Source: an uncultured Opitutia bacterium
Lineage (GTDB): Bacteria > Verrucomicrobiota > Verrucomicrobiia > Opitutales > JABJCN01
Direction of reading: 5' to 3'
Length of the DNA: 52,099 nucleotides
NCBI GenBank assembly: GCA_913046175.1
Contig: CAJWSN010000001.1
Span: 1 to 52,099 of the forward strand
The notes under the pieces were generated by a model. That model ran no database searches. It was not told where the DNA came from and was given only the letters and a program-made list of their open reading frames with translations. This document shows, piece by piece, positions 24,275 through 32,270 of the stretch; the first letter of the stretch is position 1, and the number at the start of each line of letters is the position of its first letter. A program made the translations under genes and the position numbers.

Positions 24275-25879
24275 ATGTTTCGCGAACATCCACCATTAAT
24301 TTTGCTCTGGGTCCTGCCTGTTATTGGTGCAGGGTGTGCGTCTCAGAAGACACAGTCCGTTGAGCATCCACCAACTTCCATGATTGCGCCCGAACCGATG
24401 GAAGGGGAGGCAACCATAACGATTGCCAGCCTGGAGACAGCGCCAGGCGGGCTCGAAACTGAATTCCGTGTCCATGGCGGAGAGGATGACGCCTGGTTGA
24501 CCCTCGGCTTGCCTGGTGTAGCCGGATCGTCTGGTGCGCCCAAGGGGGAAACGACCCGCGGGGACTTGCCTGTGTTTCCAGTTGACAATGGGGCTGTTCG
24601 GGATGTGCCGGTGTTTTCCGGGGATTCCGAGCTTGGGGTGGTTCAGGCAGGTTCCCATCTGCAAAAAACCAGTCAGGCCATGGACCTGCCGGTATATCCC
24701 ATGGAGGAGCCGGAAGATCTCGCAGAACCGGATTTGGCGGGTCCGGCCGGGGAGGGCGGGGTTCCATCAAATACACGTCCAGCCACCCCGTCTCCTGCTG
24801 ATCCTACCCCGGAGAAACACGAGAAACCTCGACCACTTCCCGAAAATGTTCGCACCGCCTTCTTGAAAACGAATGCAGAGATGAACGACACCCCGGAGGA
24901 GCCCGGGACGAGAAAACCTTTCGCATGGCCTCGACCAGGATCAGCTGTTGAAACACCGGAGAATCTGCAGGCCCCGACAGACGATGTGGCGGCATGGCTC
25001 AAGGGCCATGCATTGCCCAAGCCCGTGGATTCTTTGGGGCTGCTGGATGAATTTGATGGCCCGGCAGACGCATTTGCCTGGCTCCTTCAACGCAGCCAAT
25101 CGAACAAGGCGCCAGACTCCCTGGCCGAAACCCGCAAGCAGATGGCCGTCCTCGATTGGCTGGCCCGTCTACAGGAAAATAAAAGTAATGAGCCGTGGGG
25201 TCATGGACGCAACCGTGACTTGGACGAGGTGCTTGCATGGTTTCGGAAAGGCGGCCTCGGCCAGGATGACAATGCCCCCGGACAGTCAGCCATGACTGCT
25301 GCGACCGGGCAACTTTTCCAGTGGCTGGGCCGATCCGCGCAAAAGAATGATGGTAATCACCCGCCTACAGGCGACGTGGTTGTTGGGGCAGATCCCTTGT
25401 CCCGGTGGCTTTCCCAAGGCCAAAAGGCTGGCCCTCCATCTTTGGTCAACCATCAACCAGATCAGGCCCTGAAATTTCCCCTGCAGTTATTCTCGGTCGG
25501 AAAACCTGTGGCGGTGAATTCAACGGGAAGGCCGCCAACAAACCCTACTGCGTCGAAATTATGGCTTCAGTCTCGCCTCGTAAAGAAGGCGACTCCTGAT
25601 ACCACCAGCCAAACCGGGACAACTATTCCCCAAGTGGATTATTCAGCCGCTTTCTCGTGGTTGCGTCGTGCGTCAGACAATTGGCAGCAACAATCGGGTG
25701 GTATGACAGCCCGGCGAATCCCGAGTCGAGTGAAAGCCAGGCCACGACCCAGCCTTACGGATGAGGAAAACCTGACTGAGGCCATGGGTTGGCTCCGAAG
25801 AGGCACTGGCCAGCGCAGACATTCCCTGCATGCAGCAACGGGAACGGATGCCTCCATAGAGGCGAAGCAGACTCCGTAG
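24275..25879 (+). CDS. Putative lipoprotein with about 27-residue Trp repeats, function unknown
   Basis: This 534-residue protein has an N-terminal hydrophobic signal ending VIGAGC (C21), a weak lipobox, followed by a Pro/Glu/Gly-rich linker with three 'D(L/V)PV(F/Y)' copies (about 97, 110 and 137). From residue 241 a Trp-Leu/Phe core recurs at W241, W269, W295, W322, W350 and W378, a spacing of 26-28 residues, then F406, W430, W462 and W506 at looser spacing. Typical cores are AAWLKG, FAWLLQR, LAWFRK and FSWLRR. I know of no named repeat family like this. It lies 3 bases after the coiled-coil gene and 20 bases before the lipase, so all three are probably one transcript. Confidence 0.75.
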   Translation: MFREHPPLILLWVLPVIGAGCASQKTQSVEHPPTSMIAPEPMEGEATITIASLETAPGGLETEFRVHGGEDDAWLTLGLPGVAGSSGAPKGETTRGDLPVFPVDNGAVRDVPVFSGDSELGVVQAGSHLQKTSQAMDLPVYPMEEPEDLAEPDLAGPAGEGGVPSNTRPATPSPADPTPEKHEKPRPLPENVRTAFLKTNAEMNDTPEEPGTRKPFAWPRPGSAVETPENLQAPTDDVAAWLKGHALPKPVDSLGLLDEFDGPADAFAWLLQRSQSNKAPDSLAETRKQMAVLDWLARLQENKSNEPWGHGRNRDLDEVLAWFRKGGLGQDDNAPGQSAMTAATGQLFQWLGRSAQKNDGNHPPTGDVVVGADPLSRWLSQGQKAGPPSLVNHQPDQALKFPLQLFSVGKPVAVNSTGRPPTNPTASKLWLQSRLVKKATPDTTSQTGTTIPQVDYSAAFSWLRRASDNWQQQSGGMTARRIPSRVKARPRPSLTDEENLTEAMGWLRRGTGQRRHSLHAATGTDASIEAKQTP

Positions 25880-25899
25880 CCCTCCAACCCAAGGGCCCC

Positions 25900-26802
25900 A
25901 TGGAACGGGACGACTACTGGAAACCCCTGTTTTTCCCGGGACAGGCGACAAATTTCTTCAACCTTGGGGATTTACCTGAATTCCTGCCTGATCATGTCAA
26001 TTACCATGCAGGCAATGCCCTCTTTATGGCCGAGCTTTGTCGCTGGATTTACAATACCGACAACGAGGAAGCCCGTGCCTCTGGCTCCAGTACGTCCGTG
26101 GAAAATGCCTATCTCGATCGGGCAAACCTTAGGGAGGTCAGGCTTTGCAACCCCGAGGAGGCCCAGGCAAGCCTGCTCCTTTCAAAAGATGAGTCCTATG
26201 CCATCCTGCTATATCGTGGCACCAGCAAGCTGCAGGATTGGCTGGCAAACCTGAATGCCCCTGCAGTCCGTTGGTGGGGAAAGGGGATGGTGCACAAAGG
26301 GTTCATGGAGGCCTTCGTGAAAATATGGGAACAGGTTGCCCCGGTTTTGGCTGACGTGTCTGTTCCCGTGTTCTTTGCCGGACATAGTCTGGGTGGCGCC
26401 CTGGCAACCCTGACCGCCTCGTTGCGCGCTCCTCATGCCCTTTACACATTCGGTTCCCCAAGGGTGGGCAACCGTGTCTTTGCCCAATCCCTGCAACATG
26501 TCACCGTGCATCGTCTTGTTAATGGACTGGATGTGGTCCCAACACTGCCGATACCCGGTGGACCTCTGGACTATGTTCACGTGGGCAGACGACGTCGACT
26601 CTGGACGCATGCACGGTGGAACCTGCTTCGTGGGCTCGCCGGGCTTCGTCGCTTGTGGCGTCGACGAAAATTTTCAGTGGATACTTTCCTGCAGGCGGAA
26701 AACCCATTCCGCCCATCGGACTTCCTTGTGGACCATGCCCCCCTTAATTATGTCACGCGCCTCCAGCGGGAGTGGCATCGCTCTTCAGCCAGGAGAAGGT
26801 GA
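25900..26802 (+). CDS. Class 3 lipase (alpha/beta hydrolase)
   Basis: A 300-residue lipase-3 family protein. The nucleophile elbow is FFAGHSLGGALATLTASL (Ser163). Asp211 in NGLDVVPTLP and His279 in VDHAPLNYV complete a normal triad, and an oxyanion segment YRGTSKLQDWLANL lies upstream. There is an Arg-rich stretch (about 229-255, with RRLWRRRK) of unknown role, perhaps membrane or nucleic-acid contact. No signal peptide is seen, so it is cytoplasmic or exported by another route. ATG at 25900 is chosen because an earlier frame would overlap the lipoprotein gene by 91 bases. It closes the three-gene module. Confidence 0.88.
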   Translation: MERDDYWKPLFFPGQATNFFNLGDLPEFLPDHVNYHAGNALFMAELCRWIYNTDNEEARASGSSTSVENAYLDRANLREVRLCNPEEAQASLLLSKDESYAILLYRGTSKLQDWLANLNAPAVRWWGKGMVHKGFMEAFVKIWEQVAPVLADVSVPVFFAGHSLGGALATLTASLRAPHALYTFGSPRVGNRVFAQSLQHVTVHRLVNGLDVVPTLPIPGGPLDYVHVGRRRRLWTHARWNLLRGLAGLRRLWRRRKFSVDTFLQAENPFRPSDFLVDHAPLNYVTRLQREWHRSSARRR

Positions 26803-26899
26803 GCATCCTTGGCCCCGTCACCTTAAAAACCCTTTAATTCAGTCCTTGATTTTTCCGGGCATTTTTACACTCTATCCCGTCCAATCCCACGAAAAGAGT

Positions 26900-26976
26900 C
26901 GGGCCGTGGCGCAGTCTGGTAGCGCACCAGTATGGGGTACTGGGGGTCGTGAGTTCGAATCTCACCGGCCCGACCA
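26900..26976 (+). tRNA. tRNA-Pro (anticodon GGG)
   Basis: A 77-base cloverleaf folds fully. The acceptor is CGGGCCG paired with CGGCCCG, the D-arm GCGC/GCGC, the anticodon stem CCAGT/ACTGG with loop ATGGGGT (anticodon GGG at 34-36, G37), and the T-arm GTGAG/CTCAC with TTCGAAT. The 3' CCA is encoded (26974-26976). It should read CCC and CCU codons. No integrase gene or att-like duplication of its 3' end was seen nearby. Confidence 0.97.
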
Positions 26977-27263
26977 ATTTTTCCATCTCTTGGCCGGTCA
27001 ACCGGAACAGGTTTCACGGATTCCAGGAGTTGCAAATTTAGAGGCACTGGAGGAATGCCGCTTTATTAATGGATAATGCCCCACAGCAAACCAGGGTTAA
27101 AATACCAGGGATCATGCTCCACAAATCCAGTGATGAGGTTTTTCTTTCCATAATTTAAGAATGTTCAATTACTGGTTTTAGTGTAACGTACCATAAAGCC
27201 TCCTATCCCGCTTTGGGACAAGGCTTTCCACGTGGACCGGGAATTAACTGATCCCCTCGGGTT

Positions 27264-27710
27264 TTATTCGACTGGATCGCCTCCACCTGCCTCATTGAGG
27301 GCGGTTTCAGGCCTTTGATATTGGGCGCTGCCAAATCCAAGTATCGGGATGCATATAAATGGGAAAAACACCATGCAAACTCCAAAACCTGCGCTTTTGC
27401 CAAAACATTTCGCCAGCTCAATATAAAACATCCATACCCACACAATTGCCGTACAGGGGACTATAAGCATAATCACCCACCACATTGGCTTCCCAATCAT
27501 TTCTACCATTACCACATAATTCCAGATGGGAACAATGGCGGCAACACCAGGCTTTCCAGCCTTGGTGAATATCTTCCAGAAGCCGGCAACGATAAGGACA
27601 CCCATGATTGTGCATATAATCGCCACAACCAACATGCCTATGCCAGCTGCTGCCGCAGCCCCTCCCATCATGGCTTCAAGTTCTTCTTGAGTATATTGAT
27701 CAGTGCTCAT
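27264..27710 (-). CDS. DUF5684-type small membrane protein
   Basis: A 148-residue membrane protein with three hydrophobic helices (about 23-45, 73-96 and 103-127). The segments WKIFTKAGKPGVAAIVPIWN and ELAKCFGKSAGFGVCMVFFP, ending ILGFGSAQYQRP, are characteristic of DUF5684, a family of unknown function often found near signal peptidase-like or secretion genes. It is monocistronic here, between tRNA-Pro and the TrmH operon. The start is ATG at 27710. Confidence 0.8.
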   Translation of the reverse strand: MSTDQYTQEELEAMMGGAAAAAGIGMLVVAIICTIMGVLIVAGFWKIFTKAGKPGVAAIVPIWNYVVMVEMIGKPMWWVIMLIVPCTAIVWVWMFYIELAKCFGKSAGFGVCMVFFPFICIPILGFGSAQYQRPETALNEAGGGDPVE

Positions 27711-27814
27711 TTGCCGTATTTAGTCTCCATTGTTAATGGTAATTTCAGGAATCACATACATTATAGTGATGTTTTTCTTACTGTCCTTTTAATTAAGTGT
27801 CAACAACAGTGATT

Positions 27815-28639
27815 TTACGGGGAAGTACTATTTTGCCGAAGTATCTCATAGATGCAGATTGCGGTCGCACTGGAAAGGTTGAGGGAATCGGCAAGACCCT
27901 GTATTGGTATTGAAACCCGGATGTCTGCCTGTTCCTGCCAGAATTCACTCAGGCCGATGGATTCATTACCCAGCACAAGGGCCATGGGACCGGAAAGGTC
28001 CCGTGACCAGATGGGCTCGCCATCCCCACAGACGGTGGCAGCGGTCCGGATGCCTTGCTGCTTGAGAAAATCGACGGTGTTCCCCGCCTCGGCGACTGCA
28101 ACCTGCATTGGGAAAAGCAAACCCCTGGAAGCGCGTATCACATTTGGATTGAACAGGTCGACCATCAAGTCGTTGCAGATCACGGCATCCACGCCGGCAG
28201 CGTTGGCCGTCCGAAGGATTGCGCCCAGGTTCCCCGGTTTTTCTGTTCCTTCCAGGACGAGCAGGAGGGGCATATCTGAAAACACGACATCATCCAGTGG
28301 CAGGTGCCAGGATTTTGCGAGGCCAAGCCAGCCGTCAGGATTTTCCCGATTGGAGCATTTTTCGAAGGCATGCGGTGAGAGCTCTATAATTTGCGTCCCG
28401 CTTGCCTGCGCCTTTTCCAGAAGGGGCTGATCCTTGCCCATCGTGAATTTCGGGCAGTGGAAAAGTTCTTCAAGCGGTCGTTTGGCTGCAAGGAAGTTCA
28501 CAAGCTCCTTGCCTCCCTCAACAAGGAAGCATCCATGGCGGTCCCTGTCCCGTTTCTTGCGCAGTCCCGCCAGAAATTTAATCTTTGGGTTTTGCCGGCT
28601 TTGAATGAGGCTCGGATTGTCCGGGTTTGAATTATCCAT
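27815..28639 (-). CDS. TrmH-family (SpoU) RNA 2'-O-methyltransferase
   Basis: A 274-residue SPOUT methyltransferase. An N-terminal substrate-binding domain (about 10-105, with RDRHGCFLVEGGKEL) is followed by the trefoil-knot domain (about 118-270) with the three family motifs: EKPGNLGAILRTANAAG, LVLGNESIGLS, and VSIPIQGLADSLNLSSATAI. These bind S-adenosylmethionine and position the ribose. The target could be 23S rRNA or a tRNA; the sequence alone does not say. It is the last gene of a leftward operon with exoIII, an LMW phosphatase and a fructosamine-kinase-like gene. Confidence 0.93.
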   Translation of the reverse strand: MDNSNPDNPSLIQSRQNPKIKFLAGLRKKRDRDRHGCFLVEGGKELVNFLAAKRPLEELFHCPKFTMGKDQPLLEKAQASGTQIIELSPHAFEKCSNRENPDGWLGLAKSWHLPLDDVVFSDMPLLLVLEGTEKPGNLGAILRTANAAGVDAVICNDLMVDLFNPNVIRASRGLLFPMQVAVAEAGNTVDFLKQQGIRTAATVCGDGEPIWSRDLSGPMALVLGNESIGLSEFWQEQADIRVSIPIQGLADSLNLSSATAICIYEILRQNSTSP

Positions 28640-28657
28640 GGAACATGTAGATTTTCT

Positions 28658-29518
28658 TCAATGGGCCAGCAGGTCGTTGATGATGGCCTGTGCAGTCCCG
28701 GCATAGCCACCGCCAAAGAGGTTGTGATGGTTGAGGTAGTGGTAAAGATTGTAGAGCTTCTTGCGCACTGGATGGCCGGAGTCTCGTGGCCATGCCTCAT
28801 CATAGGCGCGGTAAAAGTCCGGGCCAAAGCCGCCGAACATTTCTGTGAAGGCCAGGTCTGTCTCACGGTCCCCGTGGTAGGTGGCGGGATCAAACACCAC
28901 GGGCTGGTGCTTCTCGTCGTAACCAATGTTGCCGCCCCAAAGGTCACCATGCAGAAGGGAGGGTTCAGGGTCGTAGCCTTCAAAGTAATCCCCCAATCGG
29001 CCCAGGAGATCGTCTGCACCCCGGAAGGATTTGCCGCCCTGGCGGGCGAGGTTGAATTGGAATCCCAGTCGATGTTCACCGTAGAACTCGATCCAGTTGT
29101 CGGTGAACGGGTTTGGTTGCGGTGTGGCCCCGATGGTATTGTCGCGATGCCATCCAAAGGCCCTGCCCCTGTTGCGGTGCATGTTGGCAAGCTGTTCCCC
29201 GGCCCGTCGTTGGCTGCCTTGTCCCGGCGACCCCATTTCAATGTGTTCCAGGACGAGAAATGCGCGGCCATCGGCGGTTCCGCCACAGATGGGTTTCGGG
29301 ACGCGAATGGTTTTCGTGTCTGCCATTTCCTGTAGGGCAAGTTGCTCCACCTGGAATGCCTCGAGGAACGACGTCCGGTTTTGTTTTACAAAGAATGTGC
29401 CACTGGAGGTTTCCAGCCGGTGTGCATCGTTGATGCAGCCTCCACCGATGGGCGAGGCTGAGGCAAAATCAGTCGCCCTGCCTGTGGTTTTGGCGATTGC
29501 CTGGCAAATAGTCTTCAT
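28658..29518 (-). CDS. Fructosamine/ketosamine-3-kinase family protein
   Basis: A 286-residue kinase of the Fn3K family with the APH-like fold. Visible are the N-terminal GGGCINDAHRLETSSGTFFVKQN (nucleotide loop and ATP lysine), the catalytic loop LLHGDLWGGNIGY with Asp and Asn, and VFDPATYHGDRETDLAFTEMFGGF, the family signature. Fn3K proteins phosphorylate sugar adducts on lysines so that they detach, repairing glycated proteins; bacterial members prefer ribulosamines and erythrulosamines. The LMW phosphatase gene lies immediately upstream (42-base gap), an arrangement known for bacterial Fn3K homologues, which supports a deglycation role here. Confidence 0.93.
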   Translation of the reverse strand: MKTICQAIAKTTGRATDFASASPIGGGCINDAHRLETSSGTFFVKQNRTSFLEAFQVEQLALQEMADTKTIRVPKPICGGTADGRAFLVLEHIEMGSPGQGSQRRAGEQLANMHRNRGRAFGWHRDNTIGATPQPNPFTDNWIEFYGEHRLGFQFNLARQGGKSFRGADDLLGRLGDYFEGYDPEPSLLHGDLWGGNIGYDEKHQPVVFDPATYHGDRETDLAFTEMFGGFGPDFYRAYDEAWPRDSGHPVRKKLYNLYHYLNHHNLFGGGYAGTAQAIINDLLAH

Positions 29519-29560
29519 GGGATGCTGTCATCTTCCTTCTGCCCAGGTGGGGGGGCTCCA

Positions 29561-30046
29561 TCATTTCTTTTCCAGGGCGTCGCAGGCCTCCTGCAGCAAC
29601 TGCCGGCATCCGTCCTCAAGCAGGTCAAGAACCAGCTCGAATCCCATCGGGCCGCCATAGTAGGGATCGGGGACGTCACGGTTTTCATGATCTTCGCAGT
29701 AGTTACAGAACGGTCGCACCCGATCACGCTCCTCATCGGTTTCAGCGAGGGCCAGCAGATCGCGGAGGTTGTCGCCATCCATGGCAAGGATGCGGTCAAA
29801 GACCTGAAAGTCTTCACGTAGGACTTGGCGGGCCCGTCCGCCTGTGCGGATGTAACGGCGTGCGGCGGCCTGGTGCATTCGATGGTCCGGTGGGTTTCCG
29901 GTATGAAAGGAGATGGTGCCGGCGGAGTCGCAAAGGATTTGATCCTCGAGGCCCTTCTCCTCGACCAGTTTCTGCATGACAGCCTCACCCGCCGGGGAGC
30001 GGCAGATGTTGCCCATGCAGACAAAAAGGATGCGGTAGGGTTTCAT
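29561..30046 (-). CDS. Low-molecular-weight protein-tyrosine-phosphatase family
   Basis: A 161-residue LMW phosphatase with an intact CX5R loop (CMGNICRSP, about residues 10-18) and the general acid in VPDPYYGG near residue 130. It lies upstream of the ketosamine-3-kinase-like gene and 7 bases after the exoIII stop. Besides phosphotyrosine, LMW phosphatases linked to Fn3K-type genes have been reported to act on free sugar phosphates, so it could help clear glycating ribulose- or erythrose-phosphates. That role is inferred from context. There is no export signal. Confidence 0.92.
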   Translation of the reverse strand: MKPYRILFVCMGNICRSPAGEAVMQKLVEEKGLEDQILCDSAGTISFHTGNPPDHRMHQAAARRYIRTGGRARQVLREDFQVFDRILAMDGDNLRDLLALAETDEERDRVRPFCNYCEDHENRDVPDPYYGGPMGFELVLDLLEDGCRQLLQEACDALEKK

Positions 30047-30053
30047 GGCAGGC

Positions 30054-30833
30054 CTAAAGTTTATCCAGGTCCAGGGTTATACCAACGGGGCAATGGTCGG
30101 AGCCATGAACCTCCGACAGGATAAAGGCGTCCTGAAGGCAGGGGACGAGTCGCTCGGAAATAAGGAAGTAATCCAGCCGCCACCCGACGTTTCTGGCCCG
30201 GGCACCTGCGCGGTAGCTCCACCACGAGTAATGCCTTGGCTCGTCAGGATGCAGGTGACGGAAAGTGTCGACAAAGCCAGCCTCCAGCAGGTGTGTCATG
30301 CCCGACCGCTCCTCATCCGAGAAACCTGGGCTGTTGCGGTTCGCACTGGGTCTCGCAATGTCGATTTCCTCATGGGCCACGTTTAGATCCCCGCACAGTA
30401 TGACCGGCTTGCGCTTGTCAAGGGCCTGGAGGTAAGCGCGAAGGTCCTGATCCCATTGCATTCGATAGGGGAGACGCGCCAATCCACCTTGTGCATTGGG
30501 CACGTAGGTGTTCACGAGGAAGAAGTCCTGCGTCTCAATCGTGATGGCCCGTCCCTCACCGGCGTGGTCTGCAGGCGGAAAATCCTCCTGTGCTGCAAGT
30601 GGTTCCTCCTGGGCAAAGACTGCTGTACCGGAATATCCTTTTTTCTCGGCACTGTGAAAAGTTTTCCAGGCAAAGGAGAAGTCCTCGTCAGGAATTGTGT
30701 CCGGGTTCACCTTGGTCTCCTGCAGGCAGAGGAAGTCCGCCTCACACCAGTTCGCGAAATCCCTGAGCCCTTTTTTTATGCAGGCGCGGATGCCGTTCAC
30801 GTTCCAAGAGATCAGTTTTTGTTTCCCGGGCAT
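30054..30833 (-). CDS. Exodeoxyribonuclease III family AP endonuclease
   Basis: A 259-residue EEP-superfamily nuclease. Catalytic motifs are in order: ISWNVNGIRA (metal-binding Asn), FLCLQETKV (Glu), NTYVPNAQ (Tyr), ILCGDLNVAHEEIDI (Asp and Asn), WRLDYFLISE (Asp), and a final GSDHCPV (Asp-His). It cuts at abasic sites in base-excision repair. ATG at 30833 is chosen because the fold starts right after; the longer frame from 30923 adds 30 unlikely residues. It is the first gene of a four-gene leftward operon and divergent from the NAD-dependent dehydrogenase gene. Confidence 0.95.
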   Translation of the reverse strand: MPGKQKLISWNVNGIRACIKKGLRDFANWCEADFLCLQETKVNPDTIPDEDFSFAWKTFHSAEKKGYSGTAVFAQEEPLAAQEDFPPADHAGEGRAITIETQDFFLVNTYVPNAQGGLARLPYRMQWDQDLRAYLQALDKRKPVILCGDLNVAHEEIDIARPSANRNSPGFSDEERSGMTHLLEAGFVDTFRHLHPDEPRHYSWWSYRAGARARNVGWRLDYFLISERLVPCLQDAFILSEVHGSDHCPVGITLDLDKL

Positions 30834-30960
30834 GGACAGGCAGTGTGAGGGAAAATTAGAAATCTGGAAGCGGAAAACCCGGATAATCCAGTCATTTGCC
30901 CTGATTTCTATGCGGTCGTTCATTCTTGCGATTCGCCGGTCCTTTCACATCACAAGACCC

Positions 30961-31839
30961 ATGAGCATGAAAATCGGCTGGATTGGGACTGGCGTCATGG
31001 GCGCACCCATGGCGGGGCACCTGCAGGCAGCCGGCCATGAGCTTTTTGTCTACAACCGCACATCAGCCAAGGCACAGGCACTCGTTGAAGCCGGGGCCAC
31101 CTTTTGCGGTTCACCGCGTGAGGTGGCTGAGAACACGGAGGTTATCTTCCTTATTGTGGGGTTTCCAGCGGATGTCGAAGCCACGGTACTGGGCAAAGAC
31201 GGTGTCTTGGCCGGCGCGTCGACAGGATCCGTTGTCGTGGACATGACCACTTCCGAGCCCTCCCTCGCCAAGCGTATCCATGAGGCCGCGAAGGAAAAAG
31301 GAGTTGATGCCCTGGATGCCCCTGTTTCGGGGGGGGATATTGGGGCCCGCAACGCGACGCTCGCCATAATGGTCGGTGGGGCCCTGGAGGTTTTTGACCG
31401 GATTCACCCACTCTTTGAAATCCTCGGTGACAACATTGCCCATATGGGTCCGGCCGGTGCCGGCCAGCACACCAAGATGAGCAATCAGGTCCTCATTGCC
31501 GGCACCATGATCGGCGTTGTCGAGTCCTTGATCTACGCCCATGGGGCCGGGCTTGACCGCGACGAGGTCATTGCCGTTATTGGCAGTGGTGCGGCCGGGT
31601 CCTGGTCCATCAACAATCTGGGCCCCCGGATTGTGAGGGAGGACTTTGACCCTGGTTTCTACATCAAGCATTTCGTCAAGGATATGGGCATAGCCCTTGC
31701 CGAGGCAAAGCACATGAACATAGCCCTCCCGGGGCTCACCCTTGTCCATCAGTTCTATCAGGCTGCCATTGCCGAGGGGCTGGAGAATCTTGGTACCCAG
31801 GGCCTTTACAAGGTTATTGAAAAAATTCAGCCGGGATGA
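30961..31839 (+). CDS. 3-hydroxyisobutyrate dehydrogenase / beta-hydroxyacid dehydrogenase family protein
   Basis: A 292-residue NAD(P)-dependent dehydrogenase. It has the Rossmann motif GWIGTGVMGAPMAGHL at the N-terminus, the substrate-binding signature DAPVSGGDIGARNATL near residue 118, and the catalytic lysine in GQHTKMSNQ near 173. Members act on 3-hydroxyisobutyrate, tartronate semialdehyde, or succinic semialdehyde and glyoxylate. Which applies here is not clear. Starts at 30961 and 30967 are both possible; the first ATG is used. The downstream membrane protein overlaps by four bases (ATGA). Confidence 0.92.
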   Translation: MSMKIGWIGTGVMGAPMAGHLQAAGHELFVYNRTSAKAQALVEAGATFCGSPREVAENTEVIFLIVGFPADVEATVLGKDGVLAGASTGSVVVDMTTSEPSLAKRIHEAAKEKGVDALDAPVSGGDIGARNATLAIMVGGALEVFDRIHPLFEILGDNIAHMGPAGAGQHTKMSNQVLIAGTMIGVVESLIYAHGAGLDRDEVIAVIGSGAAGSWSINNLGPRIVREDFDPGFYIKHFVKDMGIALAEAKHMNIALPGLTLVHQFYQAAIAEGLENLGTQGLYKVIEKIQPG

Positions 31840-32120
31840 GTGACGAAACCAAATCCTCCATCCCCGGTGCGGGCTCCAGCGTCCTCTGGGGCTTTGCCGG
31901 CCTCTTGCTGTTTCCTGTACCCCTGGTCGGCGTGACCTGTGGAATCGTGGCCATCGTCAAGGCACAGAAGGCGAAGGTTCTTCTACAGGGAAGGAAGGAT
32001 GAATACCTTGGCGAAGCGACAGCAAGGCTGGGATTCCGCCTTGGCGTTACTGCTGTGGTCTTTGCCCACCTATGCTACCTGGTGGTCGCTGTCTACATGC
32101 GGCAGGGAATGCCTTCATGA
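31836..32120 (+). CDS. Small DUF4190-like membrane protein
   Basis: A 94-residue protein with two hydrophobic helices (about 15-42 and 68-88) and a polar segment between them containing QGRKDEYLGEATARLGFRLG. The helix-loop-helix layout, with a Gly-rich first helix and an 'A.....lG' second segment, resembles DUF4190. The function is unknown. Its ATG overlaps the stop of the upstream dehydrogenase, so translation is coupled. Confidence 0.7.
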   Translation: MSDETKSSIPGAGSSVLWGFAGLLLFPVPLVGVTCGIVAIVKAQKAKVLLQGRKDEYLGEATARLGFRLGVTAVVFAHLCYLVVAVYMRQGMPS

Positions 32121-32140
32121 TGTTATCTTCTTCTGCTCAA

Positions 32141-32169
32141 TCGTTGTGGTGGTCGTTTCACCACAACGA
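32141..32169. terminator. Perfect 11-bp hairpin between convergent genes
   Basis: The stem 32141-32151 pairs perfectly with 32159-32169 around a 7-base loop, in the gap between the DUF4190-like gene (plus) and the TIR gene (minus). Neither side has a U-tract, so it may be a Rho-assisted terminator, an RNA stabiliser or a protein-binding palindrome. Confidence 0.4.
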
Positions 32170-32270
32170 ATCAGGTGGACCCAATGTACAAAAATGTCCG
32201 CAGCCATAGGATTCTTGAGTCCTGCAATTTCTGTTGCCCCTTGACGTTTACAAGAGGCTTTCTGGCTGGA

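Noticed and set aside
26900..27263. tRNA-Pro as an integration site for a mobile element
   Set aside because: No integrase, no second copy of the tRNA 3' end, and ordinary chromosomal genes on both sides.
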